Assembly (NCBI GenBank): GCA_031769625.1
Contig: JAUIMM010000740.1
Coordinates: 672,001-736,000 of the forward strand
Origin: Taudactylus pleione
Taxonomy: Eukaryota; Chordata; Amphibia; Anura; Myobatrachidae
DNA length: 64,000 nucleotides
Direction of reading: 5' to 3'
Shown: piece after piece, positions 1 through 10,749 of the stretch
Numbering within the stretch: the stretch's first letter is position 1
How the letters are laid out: each line of letters starts with the position of its first letter
The notes under the pieces: generated by a model
The model's input: the letters and a program-made list of their open reading frames with translations, nothing else
Database searches by the model: none
Told to the model about the DNA's origin: nothing
Translations under genes and position numbers: made by a program

Positions 1-292
1 CACACACCGGCCAATACCTCACACACACTTTACTTCCCAGCACTCCTCACTGATACACTCCATGCTGTACACACCAGCCAATGTCTCACACACACTCTCC
101 TCCCCAGCACTCCTCACTGATACACTCCATGCTGGGTCTGCACTCACCGACCAATGCCTCACACACACTCTCCTTCCCAGCATTCCTCACTGATATTCTC
201 CATTCTGGGTCTGCACACACCGGCCAATGCTTCACACACACTCTCCTGCCCAGCTCTCCTCACTGATACACTCCATGCTGGATCTGTTCACC
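1..292. repeat. Minisatellite, about 67-74 bp unit, four copies
   Basis: The landmark tgatacactccatgctg recurs near 51, 118, 191 (variant) and 265, giving spacings of 67, 73 and 74 bases. Each copy also carries a cacacacactctcc stretch. Short open frames through it merely follow the repeat. The array probably continues upstream of the window. Confidence 0.85.
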
Positions 293-339
293 TCTCAGCC
301 TATGCAGCAGCTGTATATATCCCTTCTGCAAATCCACGG

Positions 340-934
340 TAACATTCTAAATCTGGGCTTCCCACCCTTAGGGCACCAAATCAGCTGCAGGCAACATGCA
401 AGGCAGCTGGCAACATTGTATTGCCTGGATTGGTCATGTTATTGTAAATTATGCATAGATTGTATTAGATTTTTTGTTTGCTGCTTCTCAAATGCAGATA
501 AATCTACTTTTTAGTAAGGTCAAAAGCACATATCAGAAAAAATACCCAAGAAGAAGAACTGCTCCAGCAAACCAGGTTGGCTAAACAGGCTGCAGTAAAA
601 TCCCAACCTGATATTCTGGCGGTCAGAAACATTGAGCCTGATTTCTTTACAACTTGCAGTTACAGGTCCCTCAGAGAGAGAAGTAATAACTTGGAAAAGG
701 CTAAGTGCACAACTTCAGGTGATGGATGGATGGTTAAGCACCACCTCTGTCTGCCATGTGCACTGTTCTCAGTCTGAGCCCAAATTCTTCATGGAAGCAC
801 TCATCAGTTTAGAGATGCTATGGTAAAAATAGCCAAGAAGCACTGGATAGCCCCAGGCTTCAGTTAGTCTGCATAAGCCTACCCCTAATCATTGCACAGC
901 CCAGGAAAAGTGATCAAGGTACAGTACTAGGAGA
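340..934 (+). pseudogene. pol: Old ERV pol remnant, part A (RNase H tail to integrase zinc-binding domain)
   Basis: This is a decayed gammaretrovirus-like pol segment. Around 775-860, spread over shifted frames, is an H-x3-H pattern followed by a tract reading AKKHWIAPGFS. It is equivalent to the integrase N-terminal zinc-binding region of the better preserved ERV in this window, which has YWYAPGFS at the same place. Upstream, 540-760 resembles the RNase H to integrase linker, with acidic and EREVITWKRL-like stretches. An RNase H tail at 340-420 is only tentative. Frames are broken throughout. The coding sense stops at 934, where a DIRS element begins, and resumes at 6749 with the next integrase segment. 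I am sure of the integrase part and less sure of everything before 540. Confidence 0.65.
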
Positions 935-977
935 AGAAAACAAGAGATATGGTAAGAACTTACCTTTGTTATCTCTG

Positions 978-1131
978 TTTCTACGAAGTCCATAGGGTCC
1001 ACAGGGTTGACCTTGGGGGTATAGGTTGGGAACCAAATCCGGGCACCATGCAGTTAAAGCTTTTAGCTCCCAGGATGCACTGGGTCCACTCTCCCTATAA
1101 CCCCACCCCCAAGCCAGAGGCACCTCAGTTT
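978..1131. repeat. DIRS inverted terminal repeat, left copy
   Basis: This segment is the near-perfect reverse complement of 6590-6748. Shared blocks include ccacagggttgaccttggg, gggaaccaaatccgggcacc and cccacccccaagccagaggc. The left end has an additional outer extension (935-977) that the right end lacks. Unequal ends of this kind are usual in DIRS elements. Confidence 0.92.
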
Positions 1132-1267
1132 GTAAGTAGCCAAAGGCCGGAGGAGGAGAGAAAAAGAGAGAGAAAACTGGAACACTCAATAACCATACTC
1201 ACCGAAATGGGAGACGGAAAACCGGTGACCAGCCACACAGCCCATATGAAGCCAGGTGCGTCAGGGC

Positions 1268-1386
1268 GGGCGCCCTGTGGACCCTATGGACTTTGTAGAA
1301 ACAGAGATAACAAAGGTAAGTTCTTACCATATCTCTTGTTTTCTACTTCAGGGTCCATAGGGGGTCCACAGGGTTGACCTTGGGGA
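1268..1386. repeat. DIRS internal complementary region (circle-junction template)
   Basis: The first part (about 1268-1347) is the reverse complement of the left outer end (935-1010), including ggtaagttcttaccatatct. The second part (about 1340-1386) is the reverse complement of the right outer end, including tttctacttcagggtccata. The two ends therefore lie back to back here as they would in the circular intermediate, overlapping in a few bases (ttt). In DIRS elements this region is thought to template joining of the two ends, and its position just inside the 3' terminal repeat is as expected. Confidence 0.9.
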
Positions 1387-1439
1387 TGTCCCAAAGCAGT
1401 TCAACCAAGGGTGGGGACGCTCCTGTGCTGAGAGGAGAA

Positions 1440-2371
1440 TCCGTCGCCAAAAAGGAAGCATCCTGAGAGGCAAAGGAAACCAATGCCTAGAACCTTAAAA
1501 AGGTGTGGACAGAAGACCACGTGGCCACCTAGTAAGGCAAAACAGCCGAGGCGCCACAGCGAGCCGCACACGAGGGTCACATGGCCCGAGAAAAAACAAG
1601 CATCAACAACAGGAAGGCCTACCCATGGGTAGGCCCCTGAGGAAGACCTACGAGGCCATCCAAGTCAACATTTGGTTATAGGCCGGCCATCCTTTCCTGT
1701 GAAAACCAGAAATCTCAGACCACCAATAAGGAGTCCGATTTCCGTAAGGAACCTGAACGGATCACATAAATCCAAAGAGGCCAGACCACAGTCAATGAGG
1801 CCACACCAGCCGAGAGGACTGGGGACAGAATGGCCGTACCATAAGTTCCAGAATAATATGGAACCTGAAAACCACTAAGAAGAAACACAGGGCGAGAGCA
1901 ACTCCCACCCTGACATGATGCCCTCCAGAAGAGGGAGCCACATGAGAACGCTCCCAATTCAGACACTCTCCTGGTTGATATAAACACCCTGAGAGAAAGA
2001 GAGAGCCTAAGCAATAGACCATGTAATGGCTATCACAACCAGCGGTTCCATTGACTGTCCCCGGAGGTAACGAAGAACCACTACTTACTCCCAAGGAGTC
2101 CCTAGGGAGGACAAATGGAGGCATAATCAAGAAAACACTCCAAAGGATGAACTGGATACCAGAGTGAAGCAATTCCATATCTTAACCATACTGACAGTGT
2201 AGAGATCCGCACTGTCTGGAAGACCAGGCCAAGTGTGAAACCCAAGCCAGCCGGAAGGAATGCCAGAATATCTGGAAATCCTGGACACCGGAGGATTGTA
2301 TCGACAGGTACAATACCATAAGATTTATGGCTGCCACAGTTTGTGGTAGGTCCCAGCAAAAGCTGATCCAT
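1440..2371 (-). pseudogene. DIRS tyrosine recombinase (decayed)
   Basis: The product would cut and rejoin DNA at integration of the circular intermediate. The minus-strand frame ending at 1715 contains STRRVSELGAFSC, matching the first catalytic-arginine box of DIRS recombinases. Upstream, the frame at 2102-2371 contains PDILAFLPAGLGFTLGLVFQ, resembling the core-binding region. Downstream, to about 1440, a shifted frame contains PHLFKVLGIGF, which fits the region around the second part of the active site. Several frameshifts separate these blocks, so no intact enzyme is encoded. The catalytic tyrosine could not be identified. Confidence 0.7.
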
Positions 2372-2376
2372 GTGCT

Positions 2377-2661
2377 CTAATCATTCCAACGATGACAAAG
2401 CCAGGGAAGCCGTAAGACCACTGTAAGGACACAGTCAAAGACAAACGACCCAGGTCCAAGGCAAAACCAAGGACCCTGAGACAACAGGTCCGGGCAGTGA
2501 AGCATCAGGGATGGAGTATCGATGTAGAGACTCCGAAGATCCAAGTACCCCTGACATCTGGGGCAATCAGGAGCCACCAGCAGGAAAGCATCTCCGTCTC
2601 GATTGAAAACACTTCCAAAGACCTCGAGGAAGAAGGGAGACCGGAGAACACAGGTACACAA
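2377..2661 (-). pseudogene. DIRS pol linker between RNase H and recombinase
   Basis: The minus-strand reading frame contains APDCPRCQGYLDLRSLYIDT followed by PDLLSQGPW. These blocks resemble the conserved stretch that follows RNase H in vertebrate DIRS polyproteins (tryptophan- and proline-rich, ending in a DLLSQGP-type motif). It lies exactly between the RNase H and recombinase remnants, which supports the assignment. Its function is not known to me. Confidence 0.6.
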
Positions 2662-2978
2662 AGTGGAAGGACCACTTCACCGACAAAGAGTCGCTGAAGT
2701 TTGCTTCAGAATCCCCAGAGCTGAACTGTAACACCATAGTGTGATAAAGTCAGAAGGCCATGAGGGTCACCTCAGGGGGGCCCCCCCTGCTCACCAGGAG
2801 ATGAAACCTCTCTTGGGGAAGAGACTAGTCCCCGGGATGCACGTCGTGACGGCTGAGGACTCCCGCTTCCCAATGGAGAGCTCCTGAAATGAACGCTGCC
2901 GAGATGGTCGGGAGGAGACCCTCGGACTATGTCCGAATATGTGACATACCTGTCATTGCCACCCAACGAACAGTGTTG

Positions 2979-3500
2979 CTAAAAAGGAAGCCACTGTCCT
3001 GACCCTGTCGGACTGAACCTTTTCAGGTTCACCGGGAAACAAGAGTTATGCCAGAGTAAGTTAATTGACAGGGTGGAATCGACAGACGTCCAACTGCACT
3101 GAAAAGGATTCGGTCCAGACACTGTCCCTAGCAAAGAAAACCCTGGACGAGATGGCCATAGCCACCCGGACAGGGACCGACTTGCCTCCGGAGAGAGCAT
3201 CATCGTTTGAACAGTTATCCGACAGAAAAAACTCATTCCATCTGGAGATGAGCCAATTATGGAAAGGCCTGGAATGGAACTGAGCCCATTCCACCATGCA
3301 TCCCAGAGTGTAAAGACATCTGTCGACTGCGCAGACAACCATGTACTCCTAATGGAAGAGAGGAGATTCCGTCTTACGCCAGAAGAATTCTCAGATTCTG
3401 AGAATCCAGCAGGGATCCTAGATGAAGAATACCCAGAGAGGGATGCAGGGAGGACTTTTTCCCCGTTGATTAAACGTCTGCACCCTGAAGAAGCCACAGT
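2979..3500 (-). pseudogene. DIRS RNase H domain (decayed)
   Basis: Two overlapping minus-strand frames share the coding sense, indicating frameshifts. One reads QSTDVFTLWDAWWNG and the other RPFHNWLISRWNEFFL. A TD-x-S-like start followed by a WG/H-rich segment fits the DIRS RNase H, which follows the reverse transcriptase directly. Catalytic residues cannot be assigned reliably because of the breaks. Confidence 0.55.
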
Positions 3501-3900
3501 CATCCTGACCTGGCCGTAAAGTACCCCGGTGATCCCGCTAAGAGCAGGAGGCCGTCCAGGTACAGGAGCATTGGGATATACTGAACAGAAGAACTGACAG
3601 AAAATCCAAAACGCTGGTAAACCCCTGTGGGGCTGAGGACAGTCCCAACAGGCAGAGCCCGAAAAATTGTAAGTGTTGCTGTGATACAGCAAACCTCAGC
3701 CCATGCTGAGGAAAGGTCTCTGTAAGTACCCGTAGGCACGCGTCCTGTATATCCATTGATACCCTAAAGTCCCCAGGTTCCAAACATCGTATGATGGAGC
3801 ATAGGGATTTCCTCCTGAGCCCAGGTAGCTTTAGGAACTGGTTCAGGGAATTGAGACAGAGAACAGGCCAAAGAGGACCATTCAGCCACCGCACCAGAAA
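3500..3900 (-). pseudogene. DIRS reverse transcriptase (decayed, YLDG box)
   Basis: This is the DIRS-type reverse transcriptase palm. One minus frame (3538-3894) carries LEPGDFRVSMDIQDA (motif A with its aspartate) and GLSSAPQGFTSV (motif B). The active-site motif C lies in another frame (3500-3739) as MLLYLDGLLLLAG, so the family YLDD is YLDG here and the second catalytic aspartate is lost. The frame change between motifs B and C shows at least one indel. The domain order with RNase H downstream is standard for DIRS. Confidence 0.8.
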
Positions 3901-3949
3901 GAAAACAGAACAACCAGTCCCTCACTGAGATAGTGGGGATGGCCCAATT

Positions 3950-6300
3950 AGCTCTGCTTACCGCAACAACTGCATAGCTTTCTGGATCTGTAAGGCCCTT
4001 GTAAAGAGGGTGTACCCTCCTACCCACGTAGCCGCGGCAACTTGACACTAATACCGGGCGAACTGAGAAAATCGGTATCTCCCAGTTGTAGGCCTGTCCC
4101 GTCAGACTGAAGAGATATCCGTAGGTTCAGAAGCAGGATCGGCTGGCAGTCCAGGCCTGCTCGGTACTGGATATGTCGGCCCTTGTAGATGCCGACAGTC
4201 TACGAAGAAACAGACCTTTAGGCTGACCCAGAGGACAAAAAAGACTTAACAGACTTAGTCTGAGGCCTTGTAGTGTGCATAGCTGAAAACGGTAAACTTG
4301 TCGTTAGTAATACTGCCAATGTTACTACAATCTTGTCAAGGTCAGGACCAAACAATATCAACCCTAAAGATGGTATCTGCACCTCTGCATTCTCAGAGCG
4401 CAGCCATAGGGTATTACGGAGGATACAGTCGCAGCCGGAACTCTGAAAGTTAGGAGACTGGTATCCAATATAGGCATGTCCACCTATGACAACTGCATAT
4501 ATTACCTGAGCGACCAAATACATTTGAACCCCCGACGTGTTGGAGGGGAAAAAACGTTACAAATGCATCAACCCAATATGCAATAGTATTAACCAACCAT
4601 GCTATAGCCATGGTAGGATGGGTAACAACTCCTGAAAGCAAGTATACTGATTTCAGGCAGAGTTACCACCTACGGATCCGAAGAATCCGACCACGCAGGA
4701 ATGGGAGGCGTAGTAACGTCTGTAATCAGACGAGTAACACGCCCATCCCCCCCAGGAGGGGCTCGTGATGACCCTCAGGGAATTTGGGACAGGAGGCCAA
4801 ACACTGTTGTAACACCTCCTATCTGGCAACAGCCAGAGTCCCGCTATGCGATCCACCCGCTAGTCAGCAACAGGTAACCCGAAGGCACGCAATACTGAGG
4901 GTGTATGATACAGGTGCAGGTCAACATTCACTCTAACCAGAATGGACCTGCTACCAGCCCTAAAGCAGGGATAATAATACCTGAAATAGGCTTCCCCCCG
5001 TGTAAGAGGGAAAGAGCCCCGAACAGTACCCAGTTCACGGCAGAGCCAACTGGGAAGTAACCACAGGGCGTCAACCACGCCAATTAGCGTTTCGTAGAAA
5101 ACGACATCCACCCAGGGTGGATGTTGTGGTAAACCCTGCAAGGGGAATGACAGACTATTGTGGCACCAGGGGGAATTCATATACTGCGAAAAACCCCTGC
5201 AGGGAGCGGTAGTCTGTGTCACAGGGGAAGAGTGCAAGAAGCTGCGAGATACCCTGAGATGAAAAGGGCAGTATGGTGAAGTAACCCCAAGTGAGGTACA
5301 ACAATGGGGCCCGCCCGGCGATCCGCAATTGAGAGGATCCCGAGAAAACAAACCGCCCAAGGGGGTCGTGAAAGAGGCCGGCACCAGATGACGCCACATA
5401 CAGAACCCTTTATGAGTCAAATCCTCCGCACTAACACCTGCAGCACATGGCTTGCAGGATAGTAAAAATGGGTGCAGTATAACGCTCTATCTCCTGGTCA
5501 GACATATCTGACCAATCTTGGCGGAAATATTAAGCAGCACTATACTGGTCCTGACTGATGCCAAAAATTAGCTGCAGGGACCCATTTTCAGCGTATGCAA
5601 CACACAGTTCCATCTAAAATATGGCAACGTGCAGCACGCAACAGTATGTGACAAACCACACAAATATTAACAAGTATATAAATGTGAGGTCTCAGAACCA
5701 CCCTAAGTACAGCTGTATTAGGGCAGATAAAGAAAAGGGATAGATATACACTGACAGGTGAGAGAATAAAGTACAGTCAGCACTAGCATAAGTCACATAC
5801 AATGCAGATATATACATATATACATAAACATGTCATATAATATACTGCACTATTACACTGCATTCAACTGCCCAGATTCAGTGTCTGGGAAGGCTACAGC
5901 GCTGTGTACACTGACCTGATGGTGAGGTACGCAGGGGGACTGGACTCACTGCCATCCTGAGAGATTTCTGCTGCACCACAGAGATAAAATGGCCGCTGGA
6001 GACCTCAGAGGAAGCGTGGCCCGCGGAGGAAGCAGCTCAGCGACGCCAGACTATGGATACTGAAAGGCGCGCTGAGCTGAGGGGAGGAGCCGCTGTAACA
6101 GGGAAGGCTGCCTCCCCTGGCCGGCTATTAACTTCCCGGGACGCCGGCTCCCTGCACCGATCGTTAAGTCCCTGGTGGTCTAGTGGACACACGGGGTATG
6201 GGGGGCCCGCCGCCACTGCCGGCGCCTCCGGTCTGTCCCCTGAGACCGGAGGCACAGGACTGCATTTGAAATGCGCGGATCACCGCAAGCGGTGATCCGC
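3950..6300 (-). pseudogene. DIRS 5' portion, presumed gag-like ORF and leader (unrecognisable)
   Basis: This lies upstream (minus sense) of the reverse transcriptase, where DIRS elements carry a gag-like ORF. Minus-strand frames at 4218-4523 and 4860-5420 are open but show no motif I recognise. The assignment rests on position only. 6037-6300 is GC-rich and contains ggatcaccgcaagcggtgatcc (6279-6300), a perfect short hairpin. Confidence 0.4.
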
Positions 6301-6589
6301 GACCTTACCTGCTCCCCGTGGATCCGGCAGCAGTCCTGGGCGCCCGCAGAGTCCGGCTAGTACAGACTCTGGGGTCCCGCTGAGATCCCCAGATCTGTAC
6401 TGGCGTCTCAGCGCCAGCGGGGTGACGGAGCGGCAGCTTAGACATCCTATGGACAGTCCGACGCTGCCGCTCTGAAGAGTCCAAAGTCCATGAAAAAACT
6501 TTGTCCCTATAAAAATAAAATAAGCTTAGGGGCTGCTAATCAGCTCCCCCTGCGCTAACGGTGACCCGACTCCGGCCGGGCACCAACTT

Positions 6590-6748
6590 AAACTGAGGTG
6601 CCTCTGGCTTGGGGGTGGGGTTATAGGGAGAGTGGACCCAGTGCATCCTGGGAGCTAAAAGCTTTAACTGCGTGGTGCCCGGATTTGGTTCCCAACCTAT
6701 ACCCCCAAGGTCAACCCTGTGGACCCCCTATGGACCCTGAAGTAGAAA
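6590..6748. repeat. DIRS inverted terminal repeat, right copy
   Basis: Inverted match to 978-1131. It ends with ggaccctgaagtagaaa, whose complement forms the second half of the internal complementary region. ERV integrase coding sense resumes immediately after it. Confidence 0.92.
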
Positions 6749-7505
6749 GAAAGGAGTACCTTACAGATGTTATTCCTTCCAGAAACGAAGATTGATTTAT
6801 CTAGCTAATTAAGTGTTGGGTATGTTCTGTGCTCAGACCTGTTGTCAAATTGACTCTGGTCTTGCAAGGTAGCAAACACAAAAGAACAATAGGAACAACA
6901 GAAATAGTGAAATAAATGACAGAAGTAATTCATACATGTGAAGTACTTGAGGTCATAGAGAGTGACAAAGGTACACATTTTATTGAAAACATGTTTAGAA
7001 TGTATCTTGGAGAATCTGAGCGTAAATAGGACCCAAACAATGATATATAAAAGTATAAAGACTGAATTATACAGTCAAATTGAACTATGAAAAGTTTGTT
7101 AGAATGTTTATTTTTAATATGGTTGTTAGTCAAGAACATTCCCAGTGGGAAACATAGGATGATAGCTTATGGAATACTATTTAGTATAGCTGTTAGAACA
7201 AGATGTGATTTCCTACAACAGTTACAATATGAGCATGGTGACTTGATTCAATATGTGATGTATATATAATAAAAACTAACCAAAGTCCACCACCAGGTGT
7301 TCTCTTATGTTCTAGATCCCAATTCAGATTGAAGCACCTACAGACTGCAACCAGGTGATTGGGTCGTGATAAAGAAGCATCTAAGGAAAAGTTCTAAGAC
7401 CCAGATATGAGGGTTCTTATCAAGTTCTCCTAACTACTCCGATGGCAGTAAAGGTGGCAGAAAAGAACATTTGGATTCGCCTCACACTGCAAGTTTTTTA
7501 CATAA
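6749..7505 (+). pseudogene. pol: Old ERV pol remnant, part B (integrase core and C-terminal domain)
   Basis: This continues the integrase interrupted at 934. In plus-strand frames, around 6770-6870 a decayed block matches the first catalytic-aspartate region of the other ERV (its CIDVFSNW). At 6940-6981 EVLEVIESDKGTHF carries the second catalytic aspartate. At about 7140-7180 SGKHRMIAYGILFS matches the later core, and at 7335-7500 a PGDWVVIKKHLRK block followed by SYQVLLTTPMAVKVAEKN forms the C-terminal domain. Stops and frameshifts are frequent. The reading sense is the same as in 340-934, so both are one gene split by the DIRS insertion. Confidence 0.8.
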
Positions 7506-7599
7506 GGGGAGTTAGAGTAATTTGAAGTTATGAATAGATATATATATATATATTGCTAGGCCCTAAGCTGGACAAAGGCTTGTGAGGATATACTGTATA

Positions 7600-8215
7600 C
7601 TATGCTTCATTCTAGTTTTGTTTTTAGTTTTATCAATATCCAGACCTAGTGTAAAGAATCGTCACAATATAGAAGCTTTAGCCAGACTATTTGATACTGT
7701 TACAGATAAAATATTTGATGTGTTTGAAATAATTACTAATTAATTGAAATTCCAGGTGAAGGTTTTGGGACAGTTTAGGCAGATCCTTGAGTATCTCACA
7801 GCTACACAGGGAAGTATGTGTAAAATAATGAGACCTGTTTGCTGTAATTATATAGCTGATCATTTATCTGACCCGATATATGTACACTTGGAGAAAGTTA
7901 AGAAATTGAAAGACCAGTTTAGGAAGCTACATAATGATCCAGAGTATGGTATTGATAGTAATGGATGGTTTACATGGTTGAATCTGTCAAATTGGTTCAA
8001 GGGAACAGAAGAATAGTTTTCAGGTATTTTCATGTTAATAGCTAAAGGATTGGCATTACTAGTAATCATTTACCTGATTGTCAGGATACATATATGTCTA
8101 ATAAGGAAAATACTTACACTTGATTGCCATTCTAGGTTTAAAGCATCAGAAGGAATATCAAAGACAGCTATAGTCCTGCTACTTGGACAAATCCAGAACT
8201 CCTGTGCAATTTGAA
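7600..8215 (+). pseudogene. env: Old ERV env remnant (transmembrane subunit)
   Basis: The coding sense runs from about 7650. A heptad-like helical stretch (NIEALARLFDTVTDKIFDVF) is followed by a stop near 7741, then an open frame 7744-8016 with ILEYLTATQGSMC and the disulfide-loop motif C-x6-CC (CKIMRPVCC). A membrane-proximal segment follows (GWFTWLNLSNWFKG), then a hydrophobic run at 8030-8090 (LALLVIIYLIVRI) that would be the membrane anchor. The surface subunit is not recognisable. The frame at 7744 begins with TTG, so it is an open stretch and not a true start. It is clearly related to, but much older than, the env at 28717-30495. Confidence 0.78.
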
Positions 8216-8493
8216 AGACAAGAGAACCATTGCTTGGCAGAGACTTATGTGAACAGTGTATGGCAACAATTGAAGGCTTTTACAAGAATACGGATGAAAA
8301 GAAGATATAGGACTATAGGAACTGAGGAACTCATTGCCTATGTGGTCTTGAATGGGCACTGTCCCATGCAGCTACTTTATTAGGAGGGATAACTTGTTGT
8401 GTGAAGTAGGGAACAGTAATGTAGGGGGTGGGCCATGGCTAGGAAAACTAGAAAGACAATAGTATGCAAGATTTGAATAAAAAGGAGGGAAAA

Positions 8494-8824
8494 TGTGGAA
8501 GTATAGAAGCCATTTTGAATCTTATAGGAATGTCATGTTTTCAAGTATGCCACGTATACATAGAAAGTAAATGTACAGGACATAAGGGAGTTAATTTATT
8601 GTACAAGAGCCTGTCCCATACACAGAAAAGCATATGTACATATATGGGAATGTTATTCAACTATTAGGAAGTCTTAAGACTGCCAGCTCATCAGTTTCAC
8701 TGCAGATAATGAACAACAGATGTGTTACTTGGAACTTATAAATATAGGTCTGTCTGTTAAATAAACCAGAGGAGGAAATACTTGTGGTTACATACACATC
8801 GTGTCAGTGTCTCTTTCCTCTACA
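8494..8824 (+). repeat. 3' LTR of the old ERV
   Basis: A purine tract (aaaaaggagggaaaa, ending 8493) precedes tgtggaagtatag, and the segment ends in cctctaca, giving TG...CA termini and about 331 bp. A TATA-like ttataaata lies near 8736 and a poly(A) signal aaataaa near 8759. Its place after env identifies it as the 3' LTR. The 5' partner would lie upstream of the window. Confidence 0.75.
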
Positions 8825-8829
8825 TGATC

Positions 8830-9790
8830 ATATGTAGGTTATAGCAGGCAAAGCCTTGAGAGTAACCAAGAAAGAACTCAATTCATTAGCCATAGCTAGT
8901 GATCAGATTCGACAGTACAAAATAATCTTCTCTCTAAAAATGGTGTCCCCATAGATAAAAACATTCTCCCAACTTCCCATATGCAAATTGGCAAAGCTGG
9001 GTGCAAAAATAGTCCCCATAGCTGTTCCACAGACTTGTAAATAAAAAATGTTCAAAAATGTAAAATAATTATGTTTCAATATAAAATCTATTAAAATACA
9101 AATACAATCTTTATGTGATTCACTTAGTTCCAAATCCACAAGGAGAAACTCTTTCCACGACTCAATACCTCTCATATGATCTATTGATGTATATAACAAT
9201 TGAACATTGATAGTCACCCAATGATAATCGTCACCCAGTTGAGAGTTTCCAATATTTGTAATATGGTTGTGGTATCCTTAGTATATGACTTCAACTTATA
9301 TACATACTTTCTCAAGAATATCTCTACATATTCTAAGATATGTGCCATAAGAGAATCGATACCCACCACTATTGGTCTGCGAGGTGGATTTTTTAAACAT
9401 GTATTAATTTTGGGAAGAAAATAAAATATCGTTATCACTGGATTATTTTTGACAAGATATTGAAATTCATCTTAGTTTATGATCTCTTGTCTTAGTGCAT
9501 CTAACAAGATCACTCTAAGTTCTTCTACAAACCCTTATTTGGGATCCACATCAAGTTTATTATATGAGGAGACATCATTCAACATTTTCAAACCCTCAAT
9601 TTCATAATACTTCCTGTTCATAATTGCCAAGCCCCTTTCCTTGTCTGCTTGTTTCAAAATAATCTCATCATTAATTCTTAACTTTTTTAGGGCATTTTTC
9701 TCAAAATTGGTCATATTGTCCTTTTTTTGTAAGCCCTGAGGGGTACTTTCTACCTCACATAAGTCATTCTTTACTAATTAACTAACATCT
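8830..9790 (-). pseudogene. Penelope-like element reverse transcriptase, truncated and decayed
   Basis: In the minus sense, from about 9700 down, a shifted frame reads KKLRINDEIILKQADKERGL (N-terminal region with the KxADK motif). Next comes FYFLPKINTCLKNPPRRPIV (9214-9438), then TSIDHMRGIE and CGTAMGTIFAPSFANLHMG (8903-9217). These are the standard blocks of Penelope-like reverse transcriptases in order. The YxDD box and GIY-YIG nuclease are missing because the sequence ends at the ERV LTR boundary. Stops and frameshifts show it is dead. It is related to the element at 43330-46291. Confidence 0.82.
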
Positions 9791-10440
9791 AATTGTCATA
9801 TTGGAAATATATGTTATAGCTGTATTTATATGCGATTCTTATAGTGTGAGATCTATGGTAAAATGGCCACTAGCAAACACTAGAGGAAAACCTAAATAAA
9901 ATGGCCACCATTAAAAAATGCATGGACCCCGTTGAAGTGACACTCAGCGCCTGGAGCTGACGGCACTGTCACCAATTCATCCTATCCAGTGTGCTGGTGT
10001 ACTCTAAATGGGGGACACGCAACTCAGGGCCTTAGATGCCAGCCGGGGAATAATATTTGGAGGAAGCCAAATGCCAATTTCCAGCATTTGGAACTCACTT
10101 CCGGGTTACTTCCTGGTTACTGGAACGCACGCTATGCAGCTTTTTGGTGGTACACACGCCTATCAATTAGGCTAATTGTTTAGGGTATTTATAGACTACT
10201 GGCATTACAACTAGCTATCCTCCTGATGAAGTCCAGATTATTTTGAACGGACAAAATGCATTGAGGTTGTGCATGCTGTGACAGATGATTTCCTCTACCA
10301 GTGCAGTATATGATGACACATATCTACAGATAAAACTTGTTGTTTCTTATATGATATACGGGCATTTTACTTTGCTCTAATTGTTTAAATAAATGTGTGT
10401 GTATAGTATTACACTATGGTTCTCTCTTTTTTCCTTCCTA
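9791..10440. other. Non-coding sequence next to the Penelope remnant
   Basis: No gene is seen. The stretch contains a degenerate hammerhead-like motif on the plus strand (10219-10266) and a polyadenylation-like aaataaatg near 10390. It may be the terminal region of a second Penelope fragment in opposite orientation to 8830-9790. Confidence 0.4.
10219..10266 (+). ncRNA. Degenerate hammerhead-ribozyme-like motif
   Basis: The core ctgatga (10223-10229) is followed by a 4-bp helix gtcc/ggac (10231-10234 with 10249-10252) and then AAAA where an active ribozyme has GAAA. Penelope-like elements carry hammerhead ribozymes in their terminal repeats. This copy looks inactivated by the first base of the second core box, and helix III is not convincing. 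Confidence 0.35.
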
Positions 10441-10663
10441 TGCAGTTATACCATGCCTGGTGACATATGATATAAGATGTAGAGTCGGTTGCAGAAAGTA
10501 AAAATTGAGGACCTATTTGGTTGTTTATGCTGATATATATGTAGTGTAATCCACTTTATAAGGTACACCTACATCACACAGGGGGTGATTGCACCTGGTG
10601 AAGGTTACTTATACTAATAATACTGCACTAGGAGGTGCTCTCTCTCCACTTTATGTTTTATTA

Positions 10664-10666
<3 letters not shown>

Positions 10667-10696
<30 letters not shown>
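10667..10696. repeat. (TA)n microsatellite
   Basis: Uninterrupted alternating TA of about 30 bases. It is flanked by inverted ctctctctccac and gtggagagagag, so the locus can form a hairpin. Confidence 0.9.
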
Positions 10697-10700
<4 letters not shown>

Positions 10701-10749
10701 CTCTGTGGAGAGAGAGAGTGACTTCTATGTTACACTATCAACTCCTCCA

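Larger units (their letters stand above)
935..6748 (-). mobile_element. DIRS-like tyrosine-recombinase retrotransposon, degenerate, inserted in an ERV
   Basis: DIRS elements replicate through a circular DNA intermediate and integrate with a tyrosine recombinase, so they make no target duplication. All structural hallmarks are visible: inverted terminal repeats (978-1131 and 6590-6748), an internal complementary region (about 1268-1386) matching both outer ends back to back, and decayed coding regions on the minus strand in the order gag-like, reverse transcriptase, RNase H, linker, tyrosine recombinase. The ends were set where the match to the internal complementary region stops (about 935 and 6748). 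The flanks belong to one interrupted ERV integrase. At 5.8 kb it is near full length, but frameshifts and stops make it non-autonomous. No Dam-like methyltransferase domain was recognised. Confidence 0.9.

Noticed and set aside
7744..8016. Independent small gene of 90 codons
   Set aside because: It starts at TTG and contains the ERV transmembrane cysteine motif, so it is an env fragment.
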